Origin: an uncultured Eubacteriales bacterium
GTDB lineage: Bacteria; Bacillota; Clostridia; Peptostreptococcales; Anaerovoracaceae
DNA length: 64,000 nucleotides
Assembly (NCBI GenBank): GCA_900545135.1
Contig: UQXL01000007.1
Span: 24,504-88,503 of the forward strand
Direction of reading: 5' to 3'
Part shown: positions 1-8,249 of the stretch, piece by piece
Position numbering within the stretch: position 1 is the first letter of the stretch
Layout of the letters: each line of letters opens with the position of its first letter
Notes under the pieces: generated by a model
The model's input: only the letters and a program-made list of their open reading frames with translations
What the model was told of the DNA's origin: nothing
The model's database searches: none
Program-made: the position numbers and the translations under genes

Positions 1-298
1 GCTCTTCATATCTGCTTATAAACGTCGAAAGCGCGGCAATATTTTTCTTTAAAAGTTTGATTTCTTCTATTATATACGCTTTTCGTACCAGCCGCACGAT
101 GCAGTCATCATCCTTTGAAATACTTTTCCTTATTCTCCGGCCGTCTTTTACTTCAACCTGAAAATAGCTGTATGCTTTTCCTCTCTTGACTATGGAAAGG
201 TATCCTTTGGGGCTGTGTTTTAGCTCATTGTTGGCATTTTTAAGCTTTTCTTCTGATTTTGCCAACATTTTTTGTAAATATCCTGTCGATTCAATCAT
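1..298 (-). CDS. Partial conserved protein of unknown function, C-terminus outside window
   Basis: The reading frame opens with ATG at 296-298 on the minus strand, after a GAGG ribosome site, and stays open to base 1, giving about 99 residues. The product is Lys/Glu-rich with a predicted helical N-terminus, a central basic segment around residues 30-60 (SPKGYLSIVKRGKAYSYF) and a second helix. This pattern resembles small Firmicutes proteins with the sequence 'PEGxLRISxxRGYxQYY' that are often annotated as hypothetical. That resemblance is from memory and no function is known. The upstream region (318-509) carries an unusual cluster of repeated motifs described separately. Confidence 0.6.
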   Translation of the reverse strand, partial: MIESTGYLQKMLAKSEEKLKNANNELKHSPKGYLSIVKRGKAYSYFQVEVKDGRRIRKSISKDDDCIVRLVRKAYIIEEIKLLKKNIAALSTFISRYEE

Positions 299-317
299 TA
301 TTTCGCCTCTTTTCCTT

Positions 318-509
318 AAAATGTTGTCATTTTTTATAAAATTAGTTTTTTTGCCAACATTTTATTGAAAATTTGTTGGCAAAATCAGCCTTTTGCAATA
401 AAATGTACAACATTGCGGAAAATAGAGCGTTTTTTTAAGTGTTTATGGGCCTGCAATCGATGAAAATGTTGTCAATTTTTTGCGTTTCGTAAATATTGTA
501 CAACATTTT
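318..509. repeat. Cluster of ACAACATTTT / AAAATGTTGT motifs
   Basis: The 10-mer AAAATGTTGT occurs at 318-327 and 463-472, its complement ACAACATTTT at 500-509, and a variant ACAACATTGC at 407-416, where it sits in the palindrome AATGT-ACA-ACATT (402-414). The related word GCCAACATTTT also occurs here. The stretch lies upstream of the truncated minus-strand gene and downstream of the ornithine operon terminator, and has no supported ORF. Repeated operator half-sites are the simplest reading. The binding protein is unknown. Confidence 0.5.
349..384. promoter_or_regulatory. Perfect 11-bp inverted repeat upstream of the edge gene
   Basis: TTTTGCCAACA (349-359) and TGTTGGCAAAA (374-384) are exact inverted copies separated by 14 bases. 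The site lies about 50 bp upstream of the start codon of the truncated minus-strand gene. There is no U-tract on either side that would make it an obvious terminator, so an operator is more likely. This is inference from symmetry only. Confidence 0.4.
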
Positions 510-605
510 CCATAATTTTACAATAGTTATCTTTCTGGCGCTTATTTTATCATCTGCCGGTATTTGATTTTGAGGGCGTGGGGCGAAAGAATATTCTATA
601 GTAGA

Positions 606-643
606 AAAAAGGGGCCGGGCTATATCATGGCCCAGCCCCTTTA
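606..643 (-). terminator. Rho-independent terminator of the ornithine operon
   Basis: Read on the minus strand, a GC-rich stem (GGGGCTGGGC against GCCCGGCCCC) with a loop of about 8 bases is followed by a run of six T. It lies 244 bp beyond the oraE stop codon and is the first strong terminator after the operon. Confidence 0.8.
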
Positions 644-660
644 ATAGTTTAGGTTTTCAA

Positions 661-830
661 TGCCGCCGCGCGATTTACGTTAATCCGCCAGCGAAGCGTC
701 GTCGTGCGATAAAGCAGCGTCGAACCTTTCATGGCATCACGCGCCGAAACTCAGTCAAATATCGCAGCTCCGCGCGATAAAGTAGCTCCGTGCGGTCGCT
801 ATAAAGCAACGCCACACGATAAAACAGCAC
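661..830. repeat. Degenerate CGATAAAGCAGC repeats
   Basis: Between oraE and its terminator the 12-mer CGATAAAGCAGC (708-719) recurs as CGATAAAGTAGC (775-786), CTATAAAGCAAC (799-810) and CGATAAAACAGC (818-829). Each is flanked by GC-rich words such as CGCGCG and GCTCCG, unlike the surrounding composition. The spacing is irregular and no ORF is supported on the transcribed strand. It may be decayed extragenic repeat DNA in the operon's 3' untranslated region. Confidence 0.4.
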
Positions 831-886
831 TAAATATTCTACACGCTTCGGCGGTGCCGCGCGCGTTGAGGCGAATAATCAGGCTA

Positions 887-3103
887 TTATTCTCTTTCGC
901 CTCTTCTTCTCTGTCTTTCCTCAGCCAGGAAAGTAGCGACGTCGATACCGTGGGAGTTTCTGCCGAAGCCCATGTCGATACCGGTCTTAACGGCTTCTTC
1001 AGGAATTACCTGAGTACCGCCGGCACAGATGATAACCTTGTCTCTGATACCCTTTTCGACGCAGAGGTCGTTGATTCTCTTCATGTTCTTGTAGTGAACG
1101 TTGTCGTGGGAAATGATGGTCGAAGCCAGGATAGCCTGAGCGTTTTCCTCGATGCAGGCGTCTACCATCTTCTCAACAGGCACGGAAGTTCCCAGGTATA
1201 CGCACTCGATACCCCACTTCTCGATTCCGCCGTGCTTGATGTTGATGATTTCTCTCATACCTACGGAGTGCTCGTCTTCGCCGACTGTTCCGCATACGAC
1301 TTTCATGTGCTCGTGGCCCTCAAACTCATCGTAGAGTTCCTTGTCGGACATGTGATGAGGTTCAGGCGGAATTACGAGCGTAGTGAGGTCGATGTCGAAG
1401 TCAACTCTGCCCTTGAGCTCGATTCTGGTGCCCTCGGCGTCCTGCATTACCTCGGCGGAGATAACCTCAGGATCAACAAGTCCCAGCTTCTTGCCCAGCT
1501 CAACTGCCGCAGCTTCCGCAACTCTTCTGTTGGTAGGAAGCATCATGGTCAGCATGATGACTCTGTCACCGCACCACTCAACTTCAGGAGTGATAACGTC
1601 TCCGGTTCTGTATTTTGCAACCTTTTCAAGTCTTACGTTTACGTTATCTTCATCGTCCAGCTCGTCGATGTAGACGATCTTGCTTCTGTCCTCTAAAGTA
1701 CATCCGCCGATGAGGGCTGATGGATTTTCAGGGTCTCCGCCGTACTGCTCTACGTTGTTGTAGCCGTAGTGAGCAGTTACAGGAGCCATGTAGTCCTCGT
1801 CTCTCTCGAAGATGAATCCGTATCCTACGCCGCCTTCGATCTTACGTGCAATACCGTCGCCGTTTCTTTCGGGGTACTTGGCGGAGTCAACGAAGAATCC
1901 GTCCTGAACAGCCTGGAAATATCCGCCGTTTTCAACGATTTCTTCCATGAACAGCAGAGCTCTTTCCTTGATGTCTCTTGCCATTTCTCTCAGCGGACCG
2001 TCTTTCTTGAGTTCAACCATTTCCATCAGGCCGTCTAAACCGATGAGAGTCTGTTTTGCAGTGTCGCAGGCTTCCATGTTGTAGATATGCCAAGGAACGT
2101 TTCTTCCTTCGTCAGGAGTGATGGTTGACTGGATGTCGGCTCTGGTCAGCTTGGAGATGAGCATGTTCATTACGTGAGTAACTGTGGCTTCTCTTGCTGA
2201 GGACTGGATGTACTTGGTGTTCATCTGAGCTCTCATCTTGTATCTGTCGCAGATATCTCTCAAAGCAACTGCATAAGGCAGGTCCATGTATACGCATGGA
2301 GCAGGAGTTGCTGTAGGAGGTACTGTTGACAGGGAAATGTTTTCAGGCTTGATACCTACTTTTTCGGAGAATCTGGAGTTGATTGCGTGCTGAACGATCA
2401 GCTCAGGCATTACTTTCCAGGCTTCTCTTGCAGTAGCGTTGGCGTTGTGCGCGCCGTCGATCTGCAGCATGTCGGCCCAGGCCATTACTTTCTTGGATTC
2501 GCATGCGTCTACGAAAGAACGAACGCAGTTTACGTCTCTGTAGAGGACGTTGTACTGAGGGTCCTGGTGAGCGCCGTTTACGCCTTCTTCCGCGAAGAGA
2601 ACGGCTACGTCAGGTCCTGCCACGCCTGATACATATGAATGATAGTTGATAGGACGGCCAACTTCATCCTCGATCATGTCGATGGCTTTTCTCTGGGCTC
2701 TTATCTGCTTTCTGGTGATAGGAACGCCGCCGATCCCCTGAGGAGTACCTTCCATCAGTCCGTCGATGTGGGACTGACCCATGTGTCTGATAACCATCAG
2801 ATGGTCAGCTCCGTGCCATGCGCCCATTCTCATTCTTCTGATATCGTCCTCGAATCTTCCGGAAGCGATTTCAGTGGTTATGGTCTGCATAGGCTGCGGG
2901 TCGATGTCTTCCATGAATTTTGCCGGAGGAAGAGGAACGCTCTGCTTCAGAGGTTCTGAAATTTCTCTGTACTCGAAAGGTCCCATGTGCTGATCTGCAG
3001 CTTTCTTTCTCCATGTCCAGCCTCTTCTTCTAGGCTCGTATTTGTCAAGGTCCTTAAGAATATTGACAATATCTAATTTTTCATTTCTCTTTAATTCTGC
3101 CAT
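887..3103 (-). CDS. oraE: D-ornithine 4,5-aminomutase, large (catalytic) subunit OraE
   Basis: Adenosylcobalamin- and PLP-dependent enzyme that migrates the 5-amino group of D-ornithine to give 2,4-diaminopentanoate. The 738-residue protein has an N-terminal TIM-barrel-like part and a C-terminal cobalamin-binding Rossmann part containing DEHSVG (the DxHxxG motif, His612 as lower axial ligand). Lys623 lies 11 residues further on, the same spacing as His618/Lys629 in the Clostridium sticklandii enzyme, where that lysine binds PLP. The length matches the family. The ATG overlaps the oraS stop codon by one base (TAATG), which suggests translational coupling of the two subunits. Confidence 0.97.
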   Translation of the reverse strand: MAELKRNEKLDIVNILKDLDKYEPRRRGWTWRKKAADQHMGPFEYREISEPLKQSVPLPPAKFMEDIDPQPMQTITTEIASGRFEDDIRRMRMGAWHGADHLMVIRHMGQSHIDGLMEGTPQGIGGVPITRKQIRAQRKAIDMIEDEVGRPINYHSYVSGVAGPDVAVLFAEEGVNGAHQDPQYNVLYRDVNCVRSFVDACESKKVMAWADMLQIDGAHNANATAREAWKVMPELIVQHAINSRFSEKVGIKPENISLSTVPPTATPAPCVYMDLPYAVALRDICDRYKMRAQMNTKYIQSSAREATVTHVMNMLISKLTRADIQSTITPDEGRNVPWHIYNMEACDTAKQTLIGLDGLMEMVELKKDGPLREMARDIKERALLFMEEIVENGGYFQAVQDGFFVDSAKYPERNGDGIARKIEGGVGYGFIFERDEDYMAPVTAHYGYNNVEQYGGDPENPSALIGGCTLEDRSKIVYIDELDDEDNVNVRLEKVAKYRTGDVITPEVEWCGDRVIMLTMMLPTNRRVAEAAAVELGKKLGLVDPEVISAEVMQDAEGTRIELKGRVDFDIDLTTLVIPPEPHHMSDKELYDEFEGHEHMKVVCGTVGEDEHSVGMREIINIKHGGIEKWGIECVYLGTSVPVEKMVDACIEENAQAILASTIISHDNVHYKNMKRINDLCVEKGIRDKVIICAGGTQVIPEEAVKTGIDMGFGRNSHGIDVATFLAEERQRRRGERE

Positions 3104-3468
3104 TATTTCTTACCTCCCTTGAAAGCTTCTACAAGTTTGTCCCAGCCCTCGCCCTTTGCAAGCTTGATGCTGGCGTCTCTGATTGAGATGTCTTCCATCT
3201 TCGAAAGCTTGTAAACGCAATGGCCGCAGCCTTTTCCCATCAAGCCGTGATCCATGGCGTGATTTACGATAGGCATACAGTCCAGCGAGGATACACCCAT
3301 TCTCAAGAGAACGGATCTCTCAACTGACGGAGTAGTGTTTTTTCTGCCAAGTTCCAGAAGCGGATCTACAACTTGATCTGTCAGCTCCCAGAATCTAGCA
3401 TAAAGCTCTTCATCTGTAAGATTAGCTATATGCTTTCTTCTTTCTTCAAAATCATCTGCTCTTTTCAT
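3103..3468 (-). CDS. oraS: D-ornithine 4,5-aminomutase, small subunit OraS
   Basis: Small partner (121 residues) of OraE. It forms the alpha2beta2 aminomutase and contributes to folding and activity of the large subunit. The sequence begins MKRADDFEERRKHIANLTDEE and contains a Cys-rich stretch (GCGHCVYKL, about residues 76-84), as expected for OraS. It is placed directly upstream of oraE with a one-base stop/start overlap. A GGAG ribosome site precedes the ATG. The stem-loop at 3504-3534 separates it from ortB. Confidence 0.95.
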   Translation of the reverse strand: MKRADDFEERRKHIANLTDEELYARFWELTDQVVDPLLELGRKNTTPSVERSVLLRMGVSSLDCMPIVNHAMDHGLMGKGCGHCVYKLSKMEDISIRDASIKLAKGEGWDKLVEAFKGGKK

Positions 3469-3503
3469 CCTTTAATCTCCTACTTTTTATTTTTTAAAAG
3501 GTC

Positions 3504-3534
3504 GGCACAGCGCGCTTATACAGCTCGCTGAGCC
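3504..3534 (-). promoter_or_regulatory. Intercistronic stem-loop between ortB and oraS
   Basis: In the transcript GGCTCAGCG pairs with CGCTGTGCC (9 bp, one mismatch, 13-nt loop) and is followed by a CCUUUU run. It occupies the 82-bp gap between ortB and oraS, exactly at the boundary between the thiolase and the aminomutase genes. Partial termination or mRNA processing/stability are both possible. Confidence 0.45.
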
Positions 3535-3550
3535 TGATTTTTTTAAATTT

Positions 3551-4969
3551 CTACAACAATCCCAGCTCTTCCATTGCTTTCTTTACGAAATCAACGTCTG
3601 TCTTGGTCTCTACTGCCAGGAATTCATAATCTTCAGCTGTCAGCTCCTTAACATCGGCGCGTGTAACGGCCTTTCTGATAAGGGATTTTCTGAAGTGGTC
3701 AAGATCTGCTTCCTTACATTTGATATAGCTTGGGTCCTTAGGCAGGACGATATTTACTCCAGGCTTGTCTTCAGCGGCAGGATCGCCGAACTTGATTTCA
3801 ATTCCGTTTTCTCTTGCAAATGAAAGCTGTGGCTGAATGTGTTTGCCGGCTCCGGTGTATTCAGTTTCACTAATTACGATAACCGCGTCTTCCGGCAGTT
3901 CCTGAGCCAGTGAAAACGCTGCTGCCAGAGCAGTATTTCCGGCAGGACCTCTCTCTATACCTTCAAGATTAGCCAGAGCTTCTGTCATGTACATTACTTC
4001 GCCCTGCGTAACCGTCACGTAACGATCCATGTAACGCAAAGGTCTCGCCGCTGAACGAGGAACGTCCGAATGGTCAGGATCGGTTGCGTAAGGAACGCCG
4101 AATCCCGTATGTCCCGTCGTGCAGGATTTCTTGTTGAACTGCTCGTCGGAAGCCATGTGAAGTCCCGTTAAGTCTATTGAAGCGGAAACCATCTTCGTAT
4201 TAACGCAGCCTGCTTTAAGAAGACCTCTGGCAGTTCCTGTCATCATGCCGCCTCCGGCGTTGGTGCACACTACCATATCAGGATCCTTGCCGACTTTTTC
4301 ACGGCACTGCATAGCTATTTCATATCCGAGAGTTTCTATACCGGCGATACCGAACGGCGAATACAAGGAGGCGTTGAAATATCCTGTATCTTCCAGTACG
4401 GAAAGGAAGGTGTAGAAAAGCTCCGGTCCTACGGTAAGCTGAATTACTTCTGCCCCGTAAGCTTCGCATTTTCTTGCTTTTTCAACGATTTCAGGCTGTC
4501 CTACGCCTCTGGAGTCATAACATTCTTGAACGATGATACATTCAAGACCCTGCATTGCTGCCTGAGAGGCTACTGCTGCGCCATAGTTGCCGGAAGTAGC
4601 TGCGATAACGCCCTTGTAACCCAGCTTCTTGGCATGAGCTACTGCGCATGCTGCTCTTCTTGCCTTAAACGAACCTGAAGCGTTGGCGGCCTCGTCTTTT
4701 GCAAATATTCTTGCACCGTATCCCGGCTTAGCATATTTTCTTGACAGGGCGGAAAGGTTCCTCAGCTCGATAAGAGGAGTATTTCCTACTGCCGTTCTTG
4801 CCTGAATCTTTGCCACTTCGTCCAAAGTATAGCCGGTTGCTTTCATCAGAGCTTCATAGTCGAAAGCGACCGAACCGGACTCGAAATCGTTGTAATCCAG
4901 TCCGAGAGCTTTCTTCATGATTTCATTGGATCTTCCCATTACGGAATCATAGTCTTTTGCTAAAGCCAT
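3551..4969 (-). CDS. ortB: 2-amino-4-oxopentanoate thiolase, beta subunit OrtB
   Basis: PLP-dependent subunit of the thiolase that cleaves 2-amino-4-oxopentanoate with CoA to alanine and acetyl-CoA, the last step of the oxidative ornithine branch. The 472-residue protein has the tryptophan-synthase-beta/threonine-synthase fold: the SFKARR motif carries the presumptive Schiff-base Lys102, and a Gly-rich phosphate loop (NAGGGMMTG) lies near residue 238. Its ATG overlaps the ortA stop codon by one base (TAATG). Both subunits are needed for activity in C. sticklandii. Confidence 0.95.
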   Translation of the reverse strand: MALAKDYDSVMGRSNEIMKKALGLDYNDFESGSVAFDYEALMKATGYTLDEVAKIQARTAVGNTPLIELRNLSALSRKYAKPGYGARIFAKDEAANASGSFKARRAACAVAHAKKLGYKGVIAATSGNYGAAVASQAAMQGLECIIVQECYDSRGVGQPEIVEKARKCEAYGAEVIQLTVGPELFYTFLSVLEDTGYFNASLYSPFGIAGIETLGYEIAMQCREKVGKDPDMVVCTNAGGGMMTGTARGLLKAGCVNTKMVSASIDLTGLHMASDEQFNKKSCTTGHTGFGVPYATDPDHSDVPRSAARPLRYMDRYVTVTQGEVMYMTEALANLEGIERGPAGNTALAAAFSLAQELPEDAVIVISETEYTGAGKHIQPQLSFARENGIEIKFGDPAAEDKPGVNIVLPKDPSYIKCKEADLDHFRKSLIRKAVTRADVKELTAEDYEFLAVETKTDVDFVKKAMEELGLL

Positions 4970-5268
4970 TATTTGTCACCTCCGAACATGATTTCTCTCA
5001 GCTGTTTGTCGATCTGAACGATTTCAGGTACAAACTTTCCATAGCTGTGCGTGTAATAAGGGTTTACTTCGATTAAGGTTCCCTTTTCCATACGGTTTGC
5101 AACCGTTTTAACGGTAACGACATCTCCTATTTCTGCATCCTCCTGCAAGAAACCTTTGGTCCACATTTGCAGGTCGCATTTCTTTGTATCCTCAGGAAGC
5201 TTTGCGGTTCTTTCCTCAGCCTTTAAAACGATGGAATGAATACGCACCCAATCACCTTTTTTAGCCAT
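4969..5268 (-). CDS. ortA: 2-amino-4-oxopentanoate thiolase, alpha subunit OrtA
   Basis: Small subunit (99 residues) of the thiolase, always paired with OrtB. The start is taken at ATG 5266-5268 because AGGAG lies 9 bases upstream. The in-frame ATG three codons earlier sits directly against that site and is probably not used. The protein begins MAKKGDWVRIHSIVLKAEER, typical of OrtA. It follows ord after a 126-bp gap that contains a terminator-like hairpin (5315-5365), and is one base overlapped with ortB. Confidence 0.93.
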   Translation of the reverse strand: MAKKGDWVRIHSIVLKAEERTAKLPEDTKKCDLQMWTKGFLQEDAEIGDVVTVKTVANRMEKGTLIEVNPYYTHSYGKFVPEIVQIDKQLREIMFGGDK

Positions 5269-5314
5269 TTTTACCATCTCCTAAATTTTCAAATTTTCTT
5301 ACCGCAGCACCGAT

Positions 5315-5365
5315 AAAAACGGCGCCGCGGAATATCAAGCGGCGCCGCCCCAGCGGCAAAGCCGC
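5315..5365 (-). terminator. Terminator-like hairpins inside the ornithine operon (ord/ortA gap)
   Basis: In the transcript a small hairpin GCGGC-UUU-GCCGC is followed by a perfect 8-bp stem GGCGCCGC/GCGGCGCC with a 10-nt loop and then GUUUUUAU. This is a full intrinsic-terminator signature located 30 bases past the ord stop codon and about 47 bases before ortA. No new promoter is evident between it and ortA, so it probably acts as a partial terminator that keeps ord expression higher than the rest. Confidence 0.7.
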
Positions 5366-5394
5366 GAAAAAACAATACTAGCCTTAAGATTATA

Positions 5395-6453
5395 CTATTT
5401 TACAATCTTCTTCTCTTCTTTGATGAAGTTTCTGAAGTCTCCCATGATAGCTCTTGGAATAGGAAGAGTAATCATAGTGTGCAGACCTGCATCAGCATTG
5501 ATAACATGAGGAATCATGTTTACGCACATAGCGATAGTTCCCAGACCGCCTTCGATTTCAGGGCTGTTGAGCAGATTAACATTTGGAGTTCCCTTGATTA
5601 TTACATAGTCGCCGGTAGTTACGCCAACCTGTTCAGGCTCAATCTGCTGCGGGTGATCCATGTGTACAGGCATGCCGTTATCAAGTACAGCTTCCGCAGT
5701 CATAGCAACGCCTGCGCATGAACCTGCTGCTGCAAAGCCATGAGGTGACTTTCTGTCAACATCAGTTGTGATAGGATTCATGTCCTGTGAGAATTCCTTA
5801 ACATTCAGTCCCATACCTTCTGCGATCATACCAACGGATTCAGCAAATCCAACGTGACCGGACATAGTATGGTTAGCTTTTCTTTCCATAAATTCTTCTA
5901 CAGAAATACCGATGCCCTGTTCTTCCATAACCAGAGGGCCAAACGGTGAGAGGGAGTTGACTCTTCTTGAAGTAATTTCTTCAACATCAACCAGACAGCC
6001 AGTCATTACCAAAACTAAGAGGTCCATGATGTGACCAGGGTTGATACCTGTTCCGAGACAAGAAACTCCGTTTTCCTTGGCAATCTTATCAAGCTCAGCA
6101 GCCAGATCAGGATTCTGGGCGGCAGGGTATGCCATTTCCTCAGCGGAAGTGATTACGTTGAGACCCTGTTCCATGATGAATTTCAGCTTAGGAAATGCGT
6201 TCTTGGTGAATGAGTCTGTGCAGAGCAGTACAATATCTGCGGCGCCCGGTTTGATAACGTCTTCAGCAGCCTGAATCTTAACGTCAGGTCTGTCGCCTCT
6301 TTCAGTTTTGATGTAGTCGTACATTGAAGTTCCGATTTTAGCTCCTCTTCCGGCTACTCCAACGATTTCAACACCTTTTTTCTTCAGAAGCATGTCGGCC
6401 ATACCGCCGCCCATTGCACCGAGTCCCCAGATAATTACTTTTACTTCTTTCAT
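5395..6453 (-). CDS. ord: 2,4-diaminopentanoate dehydrogenase
   Basis: NAD(P)-dependent dehydrogenase (352 residues) that oxidatively deaminates 2,4-diaminopentanoate at C4 to 2-amino-4-oxopentanoate. The N-terminal Rossmann motif is GLGAMG (residues 10-15) in a dihydrodipicolinate-reductase-like fold. The C-terminal half matches the Ord family in order and length. It is the first gene after the sigma-54 promoter at 6517-6533, with a leader of about 55 nt and an AAGGAGA ribosome site. Together with ortAB and oraSE it makes the full route from D-ornithine to acetyl-CoA and alanine. No ornithine racemase gene is in the window. Confidence 0.95.
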   Translation of the reverse strand: MKEVKVIIWGLGAMGGGMADMLLKKKGVEIVGVAGRGAKIGTSMYDYIKTERGDRPDVKIQAAEDVIKPGAADIVLLCTDSFTKNAFPKLKFIMEQGLNVITSAEEMAYPAAQNPDLAAELDKIAKENGVSCLGTGINPGHIMDLLVLVMTGCLVDVEEITSRRVNSLSPFGPLVMEEQGIGISVEEFMERKANHTMSGHVGFAESVGMIAEGMGLNVKEFSQDMNPITTDVDRKSPHGFAAAGSCAGVAMTAEAVLDNGMPVHMDHPQQIEPEQVGVTTGDYVIIKGTPNVNLLNSPEIEGGLGTIAMCVNMIPHVINADAGLHTMITLPIPRAIMGDFRNFIKEEKKIVK

Positions 6454-6516
6454 CTTAATCTCCTTCTTTCTCTAAGAATAAAATTTTAGTTTTAACATTT
6501 AACTGCTTATATATAA

Positions 6517-6533
6517 AGCAAGGTTTATGCCAT
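6517..6533 (-). promoter_or_regulatory. Sigma-54 (-24/-12) promoter of the ornithine operon
   Basis: The minus strand reads TGGCAT-AAACC-TTGCTT. The invariant GG and GC doublets are 10 bases apart, as required for the -24/-12 class (consensus TGGCAC-N5-TTGCWT). It lies 64-80 bp upstream of the ord start codon, and a sigma-54 activator gene is next door. Confidence 0.85.
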
Positions 6534-6700
6534 TTGCCAATTTGAATATTGTATACTTGTCAGCACCCGTTTATTTGTGCCAATTCCTCTTGTATGCGGA
6601 CAAATTCAACAATATCTACTTCTTTTAATAATTCTATTTTTTCTTAATATTGATATTTTTACTCTGCTTTTTGTTTAAAAAGCTTTATTTTATTAAAATA

Positions 6701-6740
6701 GTGCAAATTTTTTTGCTATTTTAAGCAAATAAATTTGCAC
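6701..6740. promoter_or_regulatory. Enhancer with two copies of the GTGCAAA-N4-TTTGCAC palindrome
   Basis: Two 18-bp sites lie in tandem: GTGCAAA-TTTT-TTTGCTA (6701-6718) and AAGCAAA-TAAA-TTTGCAC (6723-6740), with centres 22 bp apart, about two helical turns. They are about 170-220 bp upstream of the -24/-12 promoter, a usual distance for a sigma-54 activator enhancer. A third copy overlaps the activator's own promoter. The binding protein is inferred to be the adjacent activator. Confidence 0.75.
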
Positions 6741-6782
6741 CTCATGGAAATCTCACCTTTTAAAAAAGTATTTATTCAACTT

Positions 6783-8186
6783 TTATATGGAAATCCGGTA
6801 TTTTTTAAGCTTATGCTGGAGAGTTTGACGCTTTATCTTTAATTTCTGAGCGGCCTTTGAAATATTTCCCCCGCTTTCCAGAAGTGCGTCTTCTATAATC
6901 CTGTATTCAATGTCTTGCAGATATTCGTCAAGAGGTCGGCTGTCACTGTATGCCTTTTCCGCATACTTGGTTTTACGGGCGTTTGAAGGCAACGCCAGAT
7001 TTTTCTCCGTCAACACATGTTCGCTATCTGCCATTGAAACCGCCTGCTCTATTATGTTCTCCAGCTCCCGCACGTTTCCGGGATAATCATAGGCTTTCAG
7101 CTTGTTTACGGCTTCGTCGGATACCATCCAGAGCTCTTTCCCAAACCTCCTGTTGTGTTTTTCAAGAAATCTTTCGGTCAGTATGGCAATATCGTCTTTT
7201 CTCTCCCTGAGAGGCGGAATCGAAATATTTATTACGTTAAGTCTGTAAAACAAGTCTTTTCTCAGCTTGCCTTGAGCTATTAAATCCTCCGGCGGCTCGT
7301 TCACAGTAGCTATGACTCTGACGTTTACGGGAATGTCCTTCATACCGCCCACACGTCTTATGTAGTCTTCCTGTAATACTCTGAGGAGTTTGCTCTGGAG
7401 GTCATAAGGCATGGCGCTTATCTCGTCAAGCAGCAAAGTTCCCCCGCTTGCCTGCTCAAACAAGCCTTCCCTGTCTACCGCTCCGGTGAAACTTCCCTTT
7501 GAAGTTCCGAAAAGTATACCCTCCAAAAGCGATTCGGGAATCGCCGCACAGTTTTGTGCAAGGAACGGCTTTTCTCTGCGTTTTCCTCCAAAGTGAATAC
7601 TCTGAGCGAAAAGCTCCTTTCCTGTTCCCGTTTCACCGTATATGAAAACCGACGCGTCATTATCGGCTGCTTTCTTAGCTCTTTCAAGAACTTCATAAAA
7701 GTTAGGGCTTCGGCCGTAAATATCTTCAAAGGAATAGCGCTTTATCTTATCTTTTCCGGCCTTCTCCACATCGTCTGAGGGGATATTCTCTTTTTGCAGT
7801 TCCAAAAGGGTATCCGACATTCTTCTTATATCGGTTATATCCTTGGCAACTTCCAGCGCAGCCACAATCTCACCATTTACCACTATTGGCATAGTGCTGT
7901 TTATGGTGGTGATTTCTTTCCCATAGAAATTTTTATACGTCTGCTGCTCTCTTCTCGTCGCCTCTCCCTTTATCAGCGCCTTGAACATCGTACTGTCATC
8001 CGTATGAAACTCCGGGAACGCTTCGTGAAACTTCTTGTCAAGAACGTCCTCAACATTGACCTTTTCCATCGATGCCATGGCGTTATTGTAGAATTTCCCC
8101 ACGCCCTTTTTATCTACTATGTAGACTCCTTCGTCAATATTCTGAATCAGCTCCTGCAAAATTTTTTTATAATCTTCTTTTCTCAT
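6783..8186 (-). CDS. Sigma-54-dependent transcriptional activator with PAS sensor
   Basis: Predicted enhancer-binding protein (467 residues). An N-terminal PAS domain (about 5-120) is followed by an AAA+ domain with Walker A GETGTGKE (184-191), the sigma-54 contact loop GSFTGA (231-236, Ser in place of the usual Ala) and Walker B (LLLDEI, about 251-256), then a Fis-type HTH at the C-terminus (GNISKAAQKL). It most likely activates the ord operon just downstream; the ligand sensed by PAS is unknown. ATG 8184-8186 is preferred over GTG 8208-8210, which has no ribosome site, but neither start is strong. Confidence 0.93.
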   Translation of the reverse strand: MRKEDYKKILQELIQNIDEGVYIVDKKGVGKFYNNAMASMEKVNVEDVLDKKFHEAFPEFHTDDSTMFKALIKGEATRREQQTYKNFYGKEITTINSTMPIVVNGEIVAALEVAKDITDIRRMSDTLLELQKENIPSDDVEKAGKDKIKRYSFEDIYGRSPNFYEVLERAKKAADNDASVFIYGETGTGKELFAQSIHFGGKRREKPFLAQNCAAIPESLLEGILFGTSKGSFTGAVDREGLFEQASGGTLLLDEISAMPYDLQSKLLRVLQEDYIRRVGGMKDIPVNVRVIATVNEPPEDLIAQGKLRKDLFYRLNVINISIPPLRERKDDIAILTERFLEKHNRRFGKELWMVSDEAVNKLKAYDYPGNVRELENIIEQAVSMADSEHVLTEKNLALPSNARKTKYAEKAYSDSRPLDEYLQDIEYRIIEDALLESGGNISKAAQKLKIKRQTLQHKLKKYRISI

Positions 8187-8249
8187 TTCACACCATCTCT
8201 TCAATCCCACGGATTCTGCACACTCTTTACTGAAATACTTCCTTTTTAT

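Noticed and set aside
731..1696. 321-residue plus-strand frame opposite oraE
   Set aside because: It is the complement of the well-supported oraE gene, begins in repeat DNA without a ribosome site and has no family resemblance.
6454..6782. Cobalamin riboswitch before the ornithine operon
   Set aside because: The leader after the sigma-54 promoter is only about 55 nt and lacks a B12-box-like sequence.
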